The translations under genes and the position numbers were made by a program. Below, piece by piece: positions 24,783 through 33,058 of a stretch of DNA of 64,000 nt (position 1 is the stretch's first letter; each line of letters begins with the position of its first letter). The DNA comes from Bin80 sp965219915 (GTDB lineage Bacteria > Bacteroidota > Rhodothermia > Rhodothermales > Bin80): NCBI GenBank assembly GCA_965219915.1, contig OZ244794.1, positions 3,286,001-3,350,000 on the forward strand, in the 5' to 3' direction. The notes under the pieces are model-generated. The model saw only the letters and a program-made list of their open reading frames with translations, was not told the origin of the DNA and did no database searches.

Positions 24783-25601
24783 ATGATGAATCTGCACAAT
24801 CCCGTACACATAGCGGCTATCCAGCTCTGCTCAGGCCAGAACATTGATACCAACCTGGCACAGGCGAAGCTGTTAATTGAGAAGGCGGTGCATCTCGGCG
24901 CTCAACTCGTGGCTCTTCCTGAGAACTTTTCGTATCTGGATCGGGAGGGCAATAAGATCCAGGCCGTCGAAGATCTCGAGGACGGACCCGCGGTTCAAAT
25001 GCTGCGGGAACTGGCCCGCTCAAACTCCATCTACATCGTAGGGGGTACTGTTCCGCTTGCGGCCAAGGATAGGGTTACCAACACATGCCTGGTATTTGGA
25101 CCTGAGGGCCAAATTATCGCTCGCTATGATAAAATTCATCTGTTCGACATCCAGTTGGACGAGGCCCATTCGTTTGTAGAATCCCGTTACATCGCACCGG
25201 GGAAGGAACCTGTGACCTTTGATGCCTTCGGAGCCACTATGGGACTCAGTATCTGTTACGATCTGCGCTTCCCAGAACTATATCGGGTGCTGGTGAAACG
25301 CGGTGCACGCGTACTCTTTGTACCCTCGGCCTTCACATGGAGAACTGGAGCATATCACTGGCTGGAATTGTTGCGGGCGCGTGCTATTGAGAATCTTGCA
25401 TACGTGGTTGCTCCTGCCCAGTTTGGTCGTCACAATGCCGGACGTGAGAGTTTTGGACACTCCGTCATCATTGATCCCTGGGGTCAGATACTCGCGCAAG
25501 CCCCAGACCGAGCGTGTGTGATCAGCAGTGAAGTGAACTTCACTTATCAGGACCAACTTCGAGAACGCCTACCCTGCCTCAGTCACCGACGCCTCCCGTA
25601 G
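24783..25601 (+). CDS. Carbon-nitrogen hydrolase (nitrilase family), Nit1-like amidase
   Basis: A 272-residue cytoplasmic amidase of the nitrilase superfamily. The Glu-Lys-Cys triad is visible, counting from the first ATG at 24783: Glu47 in LPENF, Lys117 in YDKIHLFD, and Cys158 in SICYDLRFPE. The segment PSAFTWRTGAYHWLELLRAR closely resembles the Nit1 branch, whose members hydrolyse deaminated glutathione, so metabolite repair is the best guess; omega-amidase activity is an alternative. Two adjacent ATGs (24783, 24786) precede the domain; an upstream ATG at 24753 adds ten residues without family resemblance. Confidence 0.92.
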   Translation: MMNLHNPVHIAAIQLCSGQNIDTNLAQAKLLIEKAVHLGAQLVALPENFSYLDREGNKIQAVEDLEDGPAVQMLRELARSNSIYIVGGTVPLAAKDRVTNTCLVFGPEGQIIARYDKIHLFDIQLDEAHSFVESRYIAPGKEPVTFDAFGATMGLSICYDLRFPELYRVLVKRGARVLFVPSAFTWRTGAYHWLELLRARAIENLAYVVAPAQFGRHNAGRESFGHSVIIDPWGQILAQAPDRACVISSEVNFTYQDQLRERLPCLSHRRLP

Positions 25602-26137
25602 CCACATGCTTATCCTGCGCCACTACCTACAAAGTAATGGGAAATCACGCTATCCAGGCCCGCTCCAGATTTCCATTTTGTATGAGTGCGCTCATACGAA
25701 TTGGTATCAGATTGACGGACACGAGAACTTGATCGCGAACGACCAAAGTAACATCGAATTGTCACCACAGGGAACTCGGCATCGTTATAAAACTCTTTGT
25801 CCCAATGGGATCGGATAGAATACCTGTCAGATTCCCGGGTACATTCTTGACTGCTTAGATGTAATTAGATCAGTTCGTGCGAGTACACGGACCTCAATAG
25901 TTCAGTTGCGGAGGCCTAGTGCTTTCGTATCCTTACCTGCTGTCTTCTGCGAGACACTAATTTCGAATACCTACCTTACACTTTAGCTGCCGGTTAATCA
26001 TAAACTTGTGATCAGTTTTTATCGCCAGATCATTTGGCTTAATCCCGAACTGACATATCTTTCACCTGCGCGCAATTTCACTCCTGTACAAAGTAAAACC
26101 TATCTTTAACGGGCTTTACGCAAACCAAAACAAAAAA
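25602..26137. other. 536-bp spacer upstream of the VPS10/BNR gene
   Basis: This region separates the nitrilase from the large BNR-repeat gene. A 70-codon forward frame at 25606-25818 begins 4 bp after the nitrilase stop, but has no recognisable features and ends in low-quality sequence, so I do not call it. A promoter candidate lies at 26033-26063. No RNA gene is apparent. Confidence 0.5.
26033..26063 (+). promoter_or_regulatory. Bacteroidota-type promoter candidate for the VPS10/BNR gene
   Basis: TTTG (26033-26036), exactly 19 bp, then TATCTTTC (26056-26063). This matches the Bacteroidota vegetative consensus TTTG-N19-TAnnTTTG at all but the last position. Transcription would begin near 26070, leaving a leader of roughly 70 bases before the ATG at 26138. 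Confidence 0.5.
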
Positions 26138-29100
26138 ATGACCTACGCCCTTCGTGTACTCACCGCCCTTTTGCTGTTAATCGCATTGCCCGCTTCCGCG
26201 CAAGATAACTTGATCAGCGAGACTAACTTTTCTGCTTTGAAGCTAAGAAATGTGGGCCCTGCCTTCACTTCCGGACGCATTGCAGATATTGCTATGCACC
26301 CCGACGATGATAACATGTGGTACGTCGCCGTGGGTAGCGGAGGCGTATGGAAGACCGTCAATGCCGGCACGAAATGGGAGTCCTTGTTTGACGGCCAGGG
26401 TTCCTATTCAATTGGAGCACTTACGCTTGCCCCCCGTAATCCCCACACGGTTTGGGTCGGCACCGGCGAAAATGTGGGTGGACGCCATGTAGCCTACGGT
26501 GATGGCATTTATCGCAGCGATGACGGAGGTAAGACATGGAAAAATATGGGACTCAAAGAGTCAAACCATATCTCCCGTATCATTGTCCATCCCGATAATG
26601 GCGATGTGATCTGGGTAGCCGCACAGGGCCCCCTGTGGAATAGCGGCGGCGAGCGTGGACTCTACATGAGTGTTGACGGCGGCGAATCATGGGAACGAAC
26701 ATTGGGTGATGATGAATGGGTGGGGGTAACGGATGTGGTGATTGATCCCCGTGATCCCGCTGTACTCTATGCAGCTACATGGCAGCGTCACCGAAATGTG
26801 GCTGCTTACATGGGAGGTGGCCCCGGTAGTGGACTGCACAAAAGCACTGACGGAGGACGTACATGGACAGCACTGACGCGCGGGATACCCAAATCAAACC
26901 TGGGTAAGATTGGGCTCGCAATATCACCCCAGAACCCTGACATCATTTATGCTGCAATTGAGCTTGATCTAACAACGGGCGGCATCTTTATGTCCAGTGA
27001 TCGTGGAGCATCCTGGAGAAAGATGTCAGATACGGTAAGCGGCGCAACCGGTCCCCACTACTATCAGGAACTCTACGCCTCGCCGCACAGAGAAGGGACC
27101 ATCTACCTTATGGATGTTCGCACGCAAGTATCCCATGATCATGGTCGTACATTTTATCGCATGAGCGAAGGCGATAAGCACTCAGATAACCATGCAATTG
27201 CATTCCGCGCTGATGATCCGGATTATATCCTCATGGGCACAGACGGCGGACTTTTTGAAACCTATGACGGGACGGAATCCTGGCGTTTTATCAGCAACCT
27301 GCCAATCACCCAATACTACAAGGTCGCTGTTGATGACTCAGAACCATTCTATCGCATATTTGGCGGTACACAGGATAATGGTTCACACGGCGGACCATCT
27401 CGCACAGATAATCGCCATGGCATACGCAATGCTGACTGGTTCAAGACGCTCGGTGCGGACGGGCATCAATCCGCTACCGAACCTGGGAACCCGGATATCA
27501 TCTATGCTGAGGCACAGCAGGGACGTATGAACCGTATTGATCTCATCACGGGAGAGCAAACCTTGATTCAACCCCAGGCGGGTCCCGGTGAAAAACACGA
27601 GCGCTACAACTGGGATGCCCCGATTGTTGTTAGTCCACACGCTCCAACCACGCTCTATTTTGCATCCTACCGTGTCTGGAAATCAACAAACCGGGGCGAC
27701 AGCTGGACTGCCATCTCTGGTGACTTGACTCGTGACCAGGAGCGTATTGCTCTTCCCATTATGGGACGAGTACAGAGCTACGATAACCCCTGGGATTTCA
27801 ATGCCATGTCGGTCTACAACACAATCACGTCTCTCGCGGAATCCCCGCTTCAAGCCGGTCTACTGTACGCGGGAACCGACGATGGACTGATCCAGGTTAC
27901 TGAAGACGACGGCGGAACATGGCGAACGATAGAAGTAGGCAACATTGATGGCATTCCGGCAACCGCGTTTGTTAACAACCTTTACGCCGACCTGCATAAC
28001 GTTGATGTCGTCTATGCGGCACTGGACAACCATAAATTCGGGGATTTATCTCCATATCTGGTCAAGAGCAATGATCGCGGACAATCCTGGACCTCAATCA
28101 CCGGTAATCTGCCTGATCGAACACTCATTTGGCGTATTGTGCAGGACCATGTAAATCCGAATCTGCTCTTCACCGCGACTGAATTCGGGATATACTTTAC
28201 AGTTGATGGCGGGATGGAATGGATTAAGGTTGCATCTGATGCGACGATCTCATTTCGTGACATTACCATCCAGCGGCGGGAGAACGATGTTGTAGGGGCC
28301 TCTTTCGGTCGCGGTTTCTTTGTGCTTGATGACTACACCCCGCTCCGTCATGTCACCGCAGAATTGCTCGCCAATGAGGCACACCTTTTTGCACCGCGTA
28401 CTGCCAAGCTATATGTTGAACGCGATGTTGCTGGGGGATCACAGGGTACAGACTACTTCGCAGCTCCCAATCCACCGTTCGGAGCAACATTTACTTATTA
28501 CCTCCGCGAAAGTCCGACTACACTGAGACAAGCTCGTAAAGAAAGGGAGAATGAAGCCGGCGAAAATGATATCCCCTTCCCGGGATGGGATGCACTTGAA
28601 GCCGAGCGCAACGAAGTTGCCGATAAGGTCTTCGTGATTGTTCGTGATGAATCTGAACAGGTTGTCGGGCGGGTTGCTGGAAGCACCTCAAAGGGTATGC
28701 ACCGGGTCACCTGGAATCTGAGGTACCCTTCCCACGCCGTAATTACACCGGGTTCCTCCGGTGGAGGATTTGGCCAGGGCGGCTATCTCGCTACCCCCGG
28801 CAGCTACACTGCCACGCTTGTACGTGTCCGTGAAGGCGTAGAATCTGTCCTGTCCGGCCCGGTCGCATTCCAGGTTGAACTGCTGCGTACGCCTGCGCTT
28901 GCGGGCAGTAACCCCAGCGAAATCGCCGAATACAGAGCCCGGGCCGCTTCGCTAATGCAGCGTGCCAGCCTCCTGTCAGGATCACTTGCAGAGAACATTG
29001 ATCTTGTGGACGCCATGCAAACTGCTCATTTGCGTGCCCCGAATCCTTCAGCCGATTTGACCACAGAGTTGCATGCTGCACGTACAACCCTCCTGAACAT

Positions 29101-29359
29101 CCGACGGAATCTGAGCGGCTACGAGGCAAAAGACGCACCAGGTGAGCGTGATGCACCAACCGTGATGTCTAGACTGTCTGTTGGACAAAGCGGCCTACGA
29201 ACGACTTATGGTCCGACCGACCTGCACAGGCAATCACTAGAGACTGGCAGCGCACAGCTGGAAGAATTGGAGGCTTCACTGGCCTCATTTGAACAGGACA
29301 TCGTCCCAGCACTTACCAGTGCTCTCGAAGCAACCGGTGCACCACCGATAAGGGAGTAG
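26138..29359 (+). CDS. Large secreted VPS10/sortilin-like beta-propeller protein with BNR Asp-boxes
   Basis: A 1073-residue exported protein. Residues 1-22 are a signal peptide (ending ASAQ). The following 700 residues are sortilin/VPS10-like beta-propeller repeats carrying BNR Asp-boxes: SDDGGKTW, SVDGGESW, STDGGRTW, SSDRGASW and SNDRGQSW among others. After about residue 740 comes a beta-rich domain with VFVIVRDESEQVVGRV and a helical C-terminal tail. Proteins of this build are abundant in Rhodothermota and Gemmatimonadota and are often labelled glycosyl hydrolases, but I see no glycosidase catalytic motif, so the enzymatic activity is unproven. The gene stands alone behind a good promoter candidate. 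Confidence 0.88.
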   Translation: MTYALRVLTALLLLIALPASAQDNLISETNFSALKLRNVGPAFTSGRIADIAMHPDDDNMWYVAVGSGGVWKTVNAGTKWESLFDGQGSYSIGALTLAPRNPHTVWVGTGENVGGRHVAYGDGIYRSDDGGKTWKNMGLKESNHISRIIVHPDNGDVIWVAAQGPLWNSGGERGLYMSVDGGESWERTLGDDEWVGVTDVVIDPRDPAVLYAATWQRHRNVAAYMGGGPGSGLHKSTDGGRTWTALTRGIPKSNLGKIGLAISPQNPDIIYAAIELDLTTGGIFMSSDRGASWRKMSDTVSGATGPHYYQELYASPHREGTIYLMDVRTQVSHDHGRTFYRMSEGDKHSDNHAIAFRADDPDYILMGTDGGLFETYDGTESWRFISNLPITQYYKVAVDDSEPFYRIFGGTQDNGSHGGPSRTDNRHGIRNADWFKTLGADGHQSATEPGNPDIIYAEAQQGRMNRIDLITGEQTLIQPQAGPGEKHERYNWDAPIVVSPHAPTTLYFASYRVWKSTNRGDSWTAISGDLTRDQERIALPIMGRVQSYDNPWDFNAMSVYNTITSLAESPLQAGLLYAGTDDGLIQVTEDDGGTWRTIEVGNIDGIPATAFVNNLYADLHNVDVVYAALDNHKFGDLSPYLVKSNDRGQSWTSITGNLPDRTLIWRIVQDHVNPNLLFTATEFGIYFTVDGGMEWIKVASDATISFRDITIQRRENDVVGASFGRGFFVLDDYTPLRHVTAELLANEAHLFAPRTAKLYVERDVAGGSQGTDYFAAPNPPFGATFTYYLRESPTTLRQARKERENEAGENDIPFPGWDALEAERNEVADKVFVIVRDESEQVVGRVAGSTSKGMHRVTWNLRYPSHAVITPGSSGGGFGQGGYLATPGSYTATLVRVREGVESVLSGPVAFQVELLRTPALAGSNPSEIAEYRARAASLMQRASLLSGSLAENIDLVDAMQTAHLRAPNPSADLTTELHAARTTLLNIRRNLSGYEAKDAPGERDAPTVMSRLSVGQSGLRTTYGPTDLHRQSLETGSAQLEELEASLASFEQDIVPALTSALEATGAPPIRE

Positions 29360-29700
29360 CGCATTTGCTGACGTAACACTCATCCCATTCAAATTCTCCA
29401 TGGGGAGGAGGGAGAAGATTCCTCCGGCTGCTTGACATCCCCATTCACGACCTAACGGGGCTGGAAGGGGTGTGTAGGTTTGTATGAAACAAGGTGAATG
29501 TTAGGCCTTGGAGTATCTGGAGAAGTTCCCAAGCGATTCATCCAATGAGTACAATCCATTATCCTCAGGACTACCGCGTTGACTGAGGTGTGTTTTATGT
29601 ACTCTCGGATTATAGAACAGGCTTATCGGCTATTCTCAGAATGGAGTATAGCTTGAAGCCTTACGCGTTGGCGAGGACTGTGGGGGCTCGTCACCCGAGC
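29360..29700. other. 341-bp spacer with two weak hairpins
   Basis: Between two convergent genes. A six-pair hairpin GGAGGA/TCCTCC (29404-29409 with 29420-29425) lies 45 bp past the VPS10/BNR stop, and a five-pair hairpin GCTCG/CGAGC lies right behind the YceI stop. Neither is followed by a T-run. I see no gene or RNA. Confidence 0.4.
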
Positions 29701-30294
29701 TCATTCCGCTGGAGCGGCAATAAGCTCAAACGTCACCGTTAACTCATCCCCCGTCCGATACGCACCAAACATCATCGTGGGAGGCTTGAGGTTGTATTCA
29801 CTCATCAATAGCGAATGACTCCCGGTGAAATGAACGCGACCGTTCTCCTGTGCAATGCCCTCAATCGAAATCGCGATCTCTTTGGTTACGTCTGCAATGG
29901 TGAGATTGCCGGTCGAATTGAGCGTGAATGTGTTGTCCCCCGTCATCGTGAAATCAGATACAGACACGAGTTCATAGACGATCTCGGCGTGCTGATTGGC
30001 CTTGAGTGCTCCATGCATGCCACGGTCCATGATGGGACTTTTTCTGCTTTTCATCATCTTGGAGGGTATCACCAGACGTACGGAGTCAACGCGTCCTTCC
30101 TCATTCATACTCAACGTACCGTCAATCTGCGTAGCGTAGACGCGCCATTCCGGCGTCTGATTCGATGTGCCATCCACATGCATCTCACTTTCTGGAGCAA
30201 CGACGTATTCCGTAGTCTGCGCATATACTGGTGCGACAAGTACGAGAGTCAGAACAACTACGCGCAGGATGAGCTTGAGTTTTAATGAAGGCAT
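29701..30294 (-). CDS. YceI-family periplasmic lipid-binding-like protein
   Basis: A 197-residue exported protein with the YceI fold, a lipocalin-like barrel that binds isoprenoid or other lipids. The chosen start at 30294 (MPSLKLKLILRVVVLTLV) gives a signal peptide ending PVYAQ at about residue 25. Typical YceI elements follow: TTEYVVAPESEMHVDGT, an internal VRLVIPSKMMKSRKSPIMDRGM segment in place of the usual SxxxxRDxH/M segment, and GNLTIADVTKEIAISIEG near 150. The frame is open to 30366 but the extra residues only lengthen the N-terminus. It is divergent from the Gfo/Idh/MocA operon at 30636. Confidence 0.85.
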   Translation of the reverse strand: MPSLKLKLILRVVVLTLVLVAPVYAQTTEYVVAPESEMHVDGTSNQTPEWRVYATQIDGTLSMNEEGRVDSVRLVIPSKMMKSRKSPIMDRGMHGALKANQHAEIVYELVSVSDFTMTGDNTFTLNSTGNLTIADVTKEIAISIEGIAQENGRVHFTGSHSLLMSEYNLKPPTMMFGAYRTGDELTVTFELIAAPAE

Positions 30295-30635
30295 TACAAC
30301 AAAACGACTTAGTGTAGTAGATTTTAGGTCAAAATAGTTTAAAAGTTTCAACAGAGCGGACAACACAAATCAAAAATCATTGTGAGATCGTCTAAATCGA
30401 ATACCCGATTTTAACCAAGTACCTACGCACTTGTCCCGTCAAAACTTACTGCTCCATAGAACTCCTGGGCCCACCCTGAACCTATACCATCTATGCAGCG
30501 TACTTGGTGATCGGACTTATTGCCGTATTTCATTGTATTCCTTATATTGGGGGGTTACTTGTCCCAATGAAAGCGGTTCAAGTTTCATCGGAAACGCTTC
30601 CGTACTTGTTGTTCACAACTCAATCATTCAGACTA
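30295..30635. other. 341-bp divergent promoter region (YceI / Gfo-ApbE operon)
   Basis: This spacer separates divergently transcribed genes. It holds the pair of LacI-type operator-like palindromes at 30567-30602. A forward in-frame extension of the Gfo protein to 30504 would add a hydrophobic N-terminus before the Tat signal and is not believed. Confidence 0.55.
30567..30602 (+). promoter_or_regulatory. Tandem LacI-type operator-like palindromes
   Basis: Two sites lie side by side: ATGAAAGCGGTTCAA (30567-30581) and TCGGAAACGCTTCCG (30588-30602). Each is a pseudo-palindrome centred on CG, as in LacI/GalR-family operators. The first departs from WTGNAANCGNWNNCW at one position, the second at two. 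Their centres are 21 bp apart, two turns of the helix, so two dimers could bind the same face. They end 33 bp before the start codon of the Gfo/Idh/MocA gene at 30636, suggesting sugar-responsive repression. Confidence 0.45.
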
Positions 30636-32030
30636 ATGCTAGATAAGCAAAACTCCCGCCGCGACTTCCTCAAAAAATCTGCTGCCGGCACCGCCGCTGT
30701 CATGGCTGGCATACATGGTGCAAAGACCGGACGCGCCAAAGCCCCAGCAACTGGAGCAGTTCTGGGAGCCAACGATACGGTCGTATGCGGGTTTATTGGT
30801 GTAGGTGGACAGGGGTTTAATGCACACCTCCTAAACGTTACAAATCCAACCAACAACGGCAGGCCACGACATAACGTACAGCTTAATGCCGCTGGTGCGG
30901 CGGCCTGTGACTTGTTCTCCAAACGTCGTGATCAGGCTCACGCAGCACTGGAAGCCGCCCGTCAGGAGGCAGGCCGTGAAGCACCAGTGGAAGTCCATGA
31001 AGACTATCGTCCTATCCTGGATAACCCGGACATTGATGCCATATTCATTGGTACAGTCGACCACTGGCACACACAGATCGCTCTGGATGCACTAGACGCC
31101 GGAAAGCATGTCTACTGCGAAAAGCCAATGACCCGCTATTTCGACGAAGCGTTCCAGATTTACGACAAGGTTAAGGAAACTGGAAAGAAGTTCCAGATCG
31201 GATCACAATTTTGTACACAGGGCAAATGGCATGCAGCTGCCGAGTTAATTCGTGCAGGCCGCATCGGCCCACTGGTGCTTGCCCAAGATTCCTATTGCCG
31301 CAATACACCCATCGGCGAATGGAATTACTATCGGCTAGAACCGGAGCTGGAGCCCGGAAAAACGATTAACTGGGAAAAGTGGCTCGGCCCAGTGTCCGCC
31401 CGTGATTTCAACGCACAGCACTATCATCGCTGGCGCAAGTACTACCCGTACTGTGCAGGCATTCTGGGAGACCTATTGGCACACCGGATCCATCCGCTCC
31501 TGATCGCAACAGGTGCTCCTGAATTTCCGAAGCGTGTATGTTCCGTTGGTAACAAGAAAATTGGTGATTCAATTCTGGGCGCGGAAGACCGCGATGTAAC
31601 GGACAACTGCCAACTATTGACCGAATTCCCGAGTGGTTTGTGTATGGTCATTACCGGCAGCAGTGTGAATGAGCAGGGACTCGGACAGGTTATCCGGGGC
31701 AACGAGGGCACGCTGTACTTCAGTGGTGAGAGCTTAGAGCTTCGCCCGGAGCGTCCTTTTGCTGATTTAGTGGACGGAGAGCAAATGGAAAATCTCCTGC
31801 CAGGCGCAGATGTTCCGGCTCATATTCATGATTTCTTTACGGCGATTCGTGATGATGGCCAGACGAACGGAAACATTGATGTTGCCATCCGTGCACAGAC
31901 GATCATCTCAATGGCAGAAATGAGTGAGCGTATGGGTGAGATGCTCTACTTCAACGAAGAAGAGCGCTCCCTGCATACTGGCAGCGGCAAGAAGGTGGAG
32001 CCAATCACGTACGCCACGGAAACTCATTGA
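30636..32030 (+). CDS. Tat-exported Gfo/Idh/MocA family oxidoreductase (canonical EKP)
   Basis: A 464-residue NAD(P)-dependent sugar oxidoreductase. It begins with a twin-arginine signal (NSRRDFLKKSAAGTAA), so it is exported folded, presumably with bound cofactor. The Rossmann loop VCGFIGVGGQG is at about 50-60 and the canonical EKP motif is intact (Glu162-Lys163-Pro164 in HVYCEKPMT). The substrate domain contains YHRWRKYYPYCAGILGDLLAHR, the type of segment that carries the general base His in this family. It is the first gene of a forward run with apbE, a second Gfo protein and a membrane Fe-S protein, behind two operator-like palindromes. Confidence 0.9.
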   Translation: MLDKQNSRRDFLKKSAAGTAAVMAGIHGAKTGRAKAPATGAVLGANDTVVCGFIGVGGQGFNAHLLNVTNPTNNGRPRHNVQLNAAGAAACDLFSKRRDQAHAALEAARQEAGREAPVEVHEDYRPILDNPDIDAIFIGTVDHWHTQIALDALDAGKHVYCEKPMTRYFDEAFQIYDKVKETGKKFQIGSQFCTQGKWHAAAELIRAGRIGPLVLAQDSYCRNTPIGEWNYYRLEPELEPGKTINWEKWLGPVSARDFNAQHYHRWRKYYPYCAGILGDLLAHRIHPLLIATGAPEFPKRVCSVGNKKIGDSILGAEDRDVTDNCQLLTEFPSGLCMVITGSSVNEQGLGQVIRGNEGTLYFSGESLELRPERPFADLVDGEQMENLLPGADVPAHIHDFFTAIRDDGQTNGNIDVAIRAQTIISMAEMSERMGEMLYFNEEERSLHTGSGKKVEPITYATETH

Positions 32031-32053
32031 GCCAAATAAGCTGAAGGGCATGA

Positions 32054-33058
32054 GTGAGCGATAGGCCATCTATCCTCCTCCCTCCGCTTCTTCCAGTCCG
32101 GCAGGTTGCCATGCAAACCGTTCGAATGGCACTAAATGCCATGGCTACACGGTTTGAGCTCCTGCTCCACGGGGACGATGCAGTCCTGTTGCGTGGAGCG
32201 GGGGAAGAGGCTCTAGCAGAGATAAAACGATTGGAACAGCAACTGAGCTTTTATGACCCAACCAGTGAAATCAGCCAATTAAACGCCAATGCATCAAAGG
32301 AACCCGTACGAGTAACCCCCAGGCTGTACTCACTACTCAGGAAGGCCGCGGAAATCCATATCGAGACGCATGGTTCTTTTGATGTGACAGTGGGCCCGCT
32401 CATGCGTTGTTGGGGGTTTGTTCGTGGTCGGGGCACTTGGCCCGAGGAGCATGAAAGAGAAGAAGCCTTGACTAAAACTGGGATGGACAAGGTCAGGTTT
32501 AACGATGCAGAGCGAACTGTTGCCTTTAGGCAACCAGGCATGGCGCTGGATCTTGGCGCGATCGGAAAAGGATATGCAATAGAAGAGGCCGGAATTGTTT
32601 TGCGAGAGTGTGGCGTAACTTCCGCACTGTTACACGGAGGAACAAGTACTATGATGGCCATCGGAACGCCTCCGCGGAAAACCGACGGCTGGCCTATTGG
32701 CATATCCGATCCGGAGGATGATTCGAAAGTACTAACCTCGACATCAATCCGCGATGAAGCCTTGTCGGTTTCGGCCCCCAGGGGTAAAGCCTTCCAAAAA
32801 GACGGCAAGATATGGGGACATGTGATTGACCCCCGAATAGGTTATCCCGTGCAAGGTGCAACGTTATCCGCGGTCGCGCATCCTTCTGCAATGATCTGTG
32901 ATGCCATTTCAACTGCACTACTCGCCATGAGACGAGAAGAAGGCAAACAGGTTCAACAAAAATTTCATGGTATGCGTACACTGTGTGTGTACGACGATAC
33001 AGGTGCGGCAGATCTTGTTTCCTTGGAATTTCATTCAACACACCCGACCAATCAGTAA
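32054..33058 (+). CDS. apbE: ApbE: FAD:protein FMN transferase
   Basis: A 334-residue flavin transferase that attaches FMN to Thr/Ser of target proteins such as Nqr/Rnf subunits. Family motifs are present: FDVTVGPLMRCWGF (about 115-128), the binding motif ALDLGAIGKGYAIEEAG (about 165-181), HVIDPRIGYPV, and the metal-binding segment ICDAISTALLAM. The start is uncertain: GTG at 32054 or ATG at 32111. No signal peptide or lipobox is evident with either, so a cytoplasmic location is possible, which is unusual for bacterial ApbE. No protein with an obvious ApbE target motif (DxxSGAT-like) lies in the operon. Its stop overlaps the next start by one base (TAATG). Confidence 0.9.
   Translation: MSDRPSILLPPLLPVRQVAMQTVRMALNAMATRFELLLHGDDAVLLRGAGEEALAEIKRLEQQLSFYDPTSEISQLNANASKEPVRVTPRLYSLLRKAAEIHIETHGSFDVTVGPLMRCWGFVRGRGTWPEEHEREEALTKTGMDKVRFNDAERTVAFRQPGMALDLGAIGKGYAIEEAGIVLRECGVTSALLHGGTSTMMAIGTPPRKTDGWPIGISDPEDDSKVLTSTSIRDEALSVSAPRGKAFQKDGKIWGHVIDPRIGYPVQGATLSAVAHPSAMICDAISTALLAMRREEGKQVQQKFHGMRTLCVYDDTGAADLVSLEFHSTHPTNQ

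Noticed and set aside
25606..25818. 70-codon forward frame right after the nitrilase gene
   Set aside because: Close spacing is suggestive, but the composition is not protein-like and no motif is visible.
29360..29700. Possible group II intron, insertion-sequence end or structured RNA
   Set aside because: The stretch resembled such elements at first sight, but no conserved intron domain V, transposase frame or terminal inverted repeats could be found.
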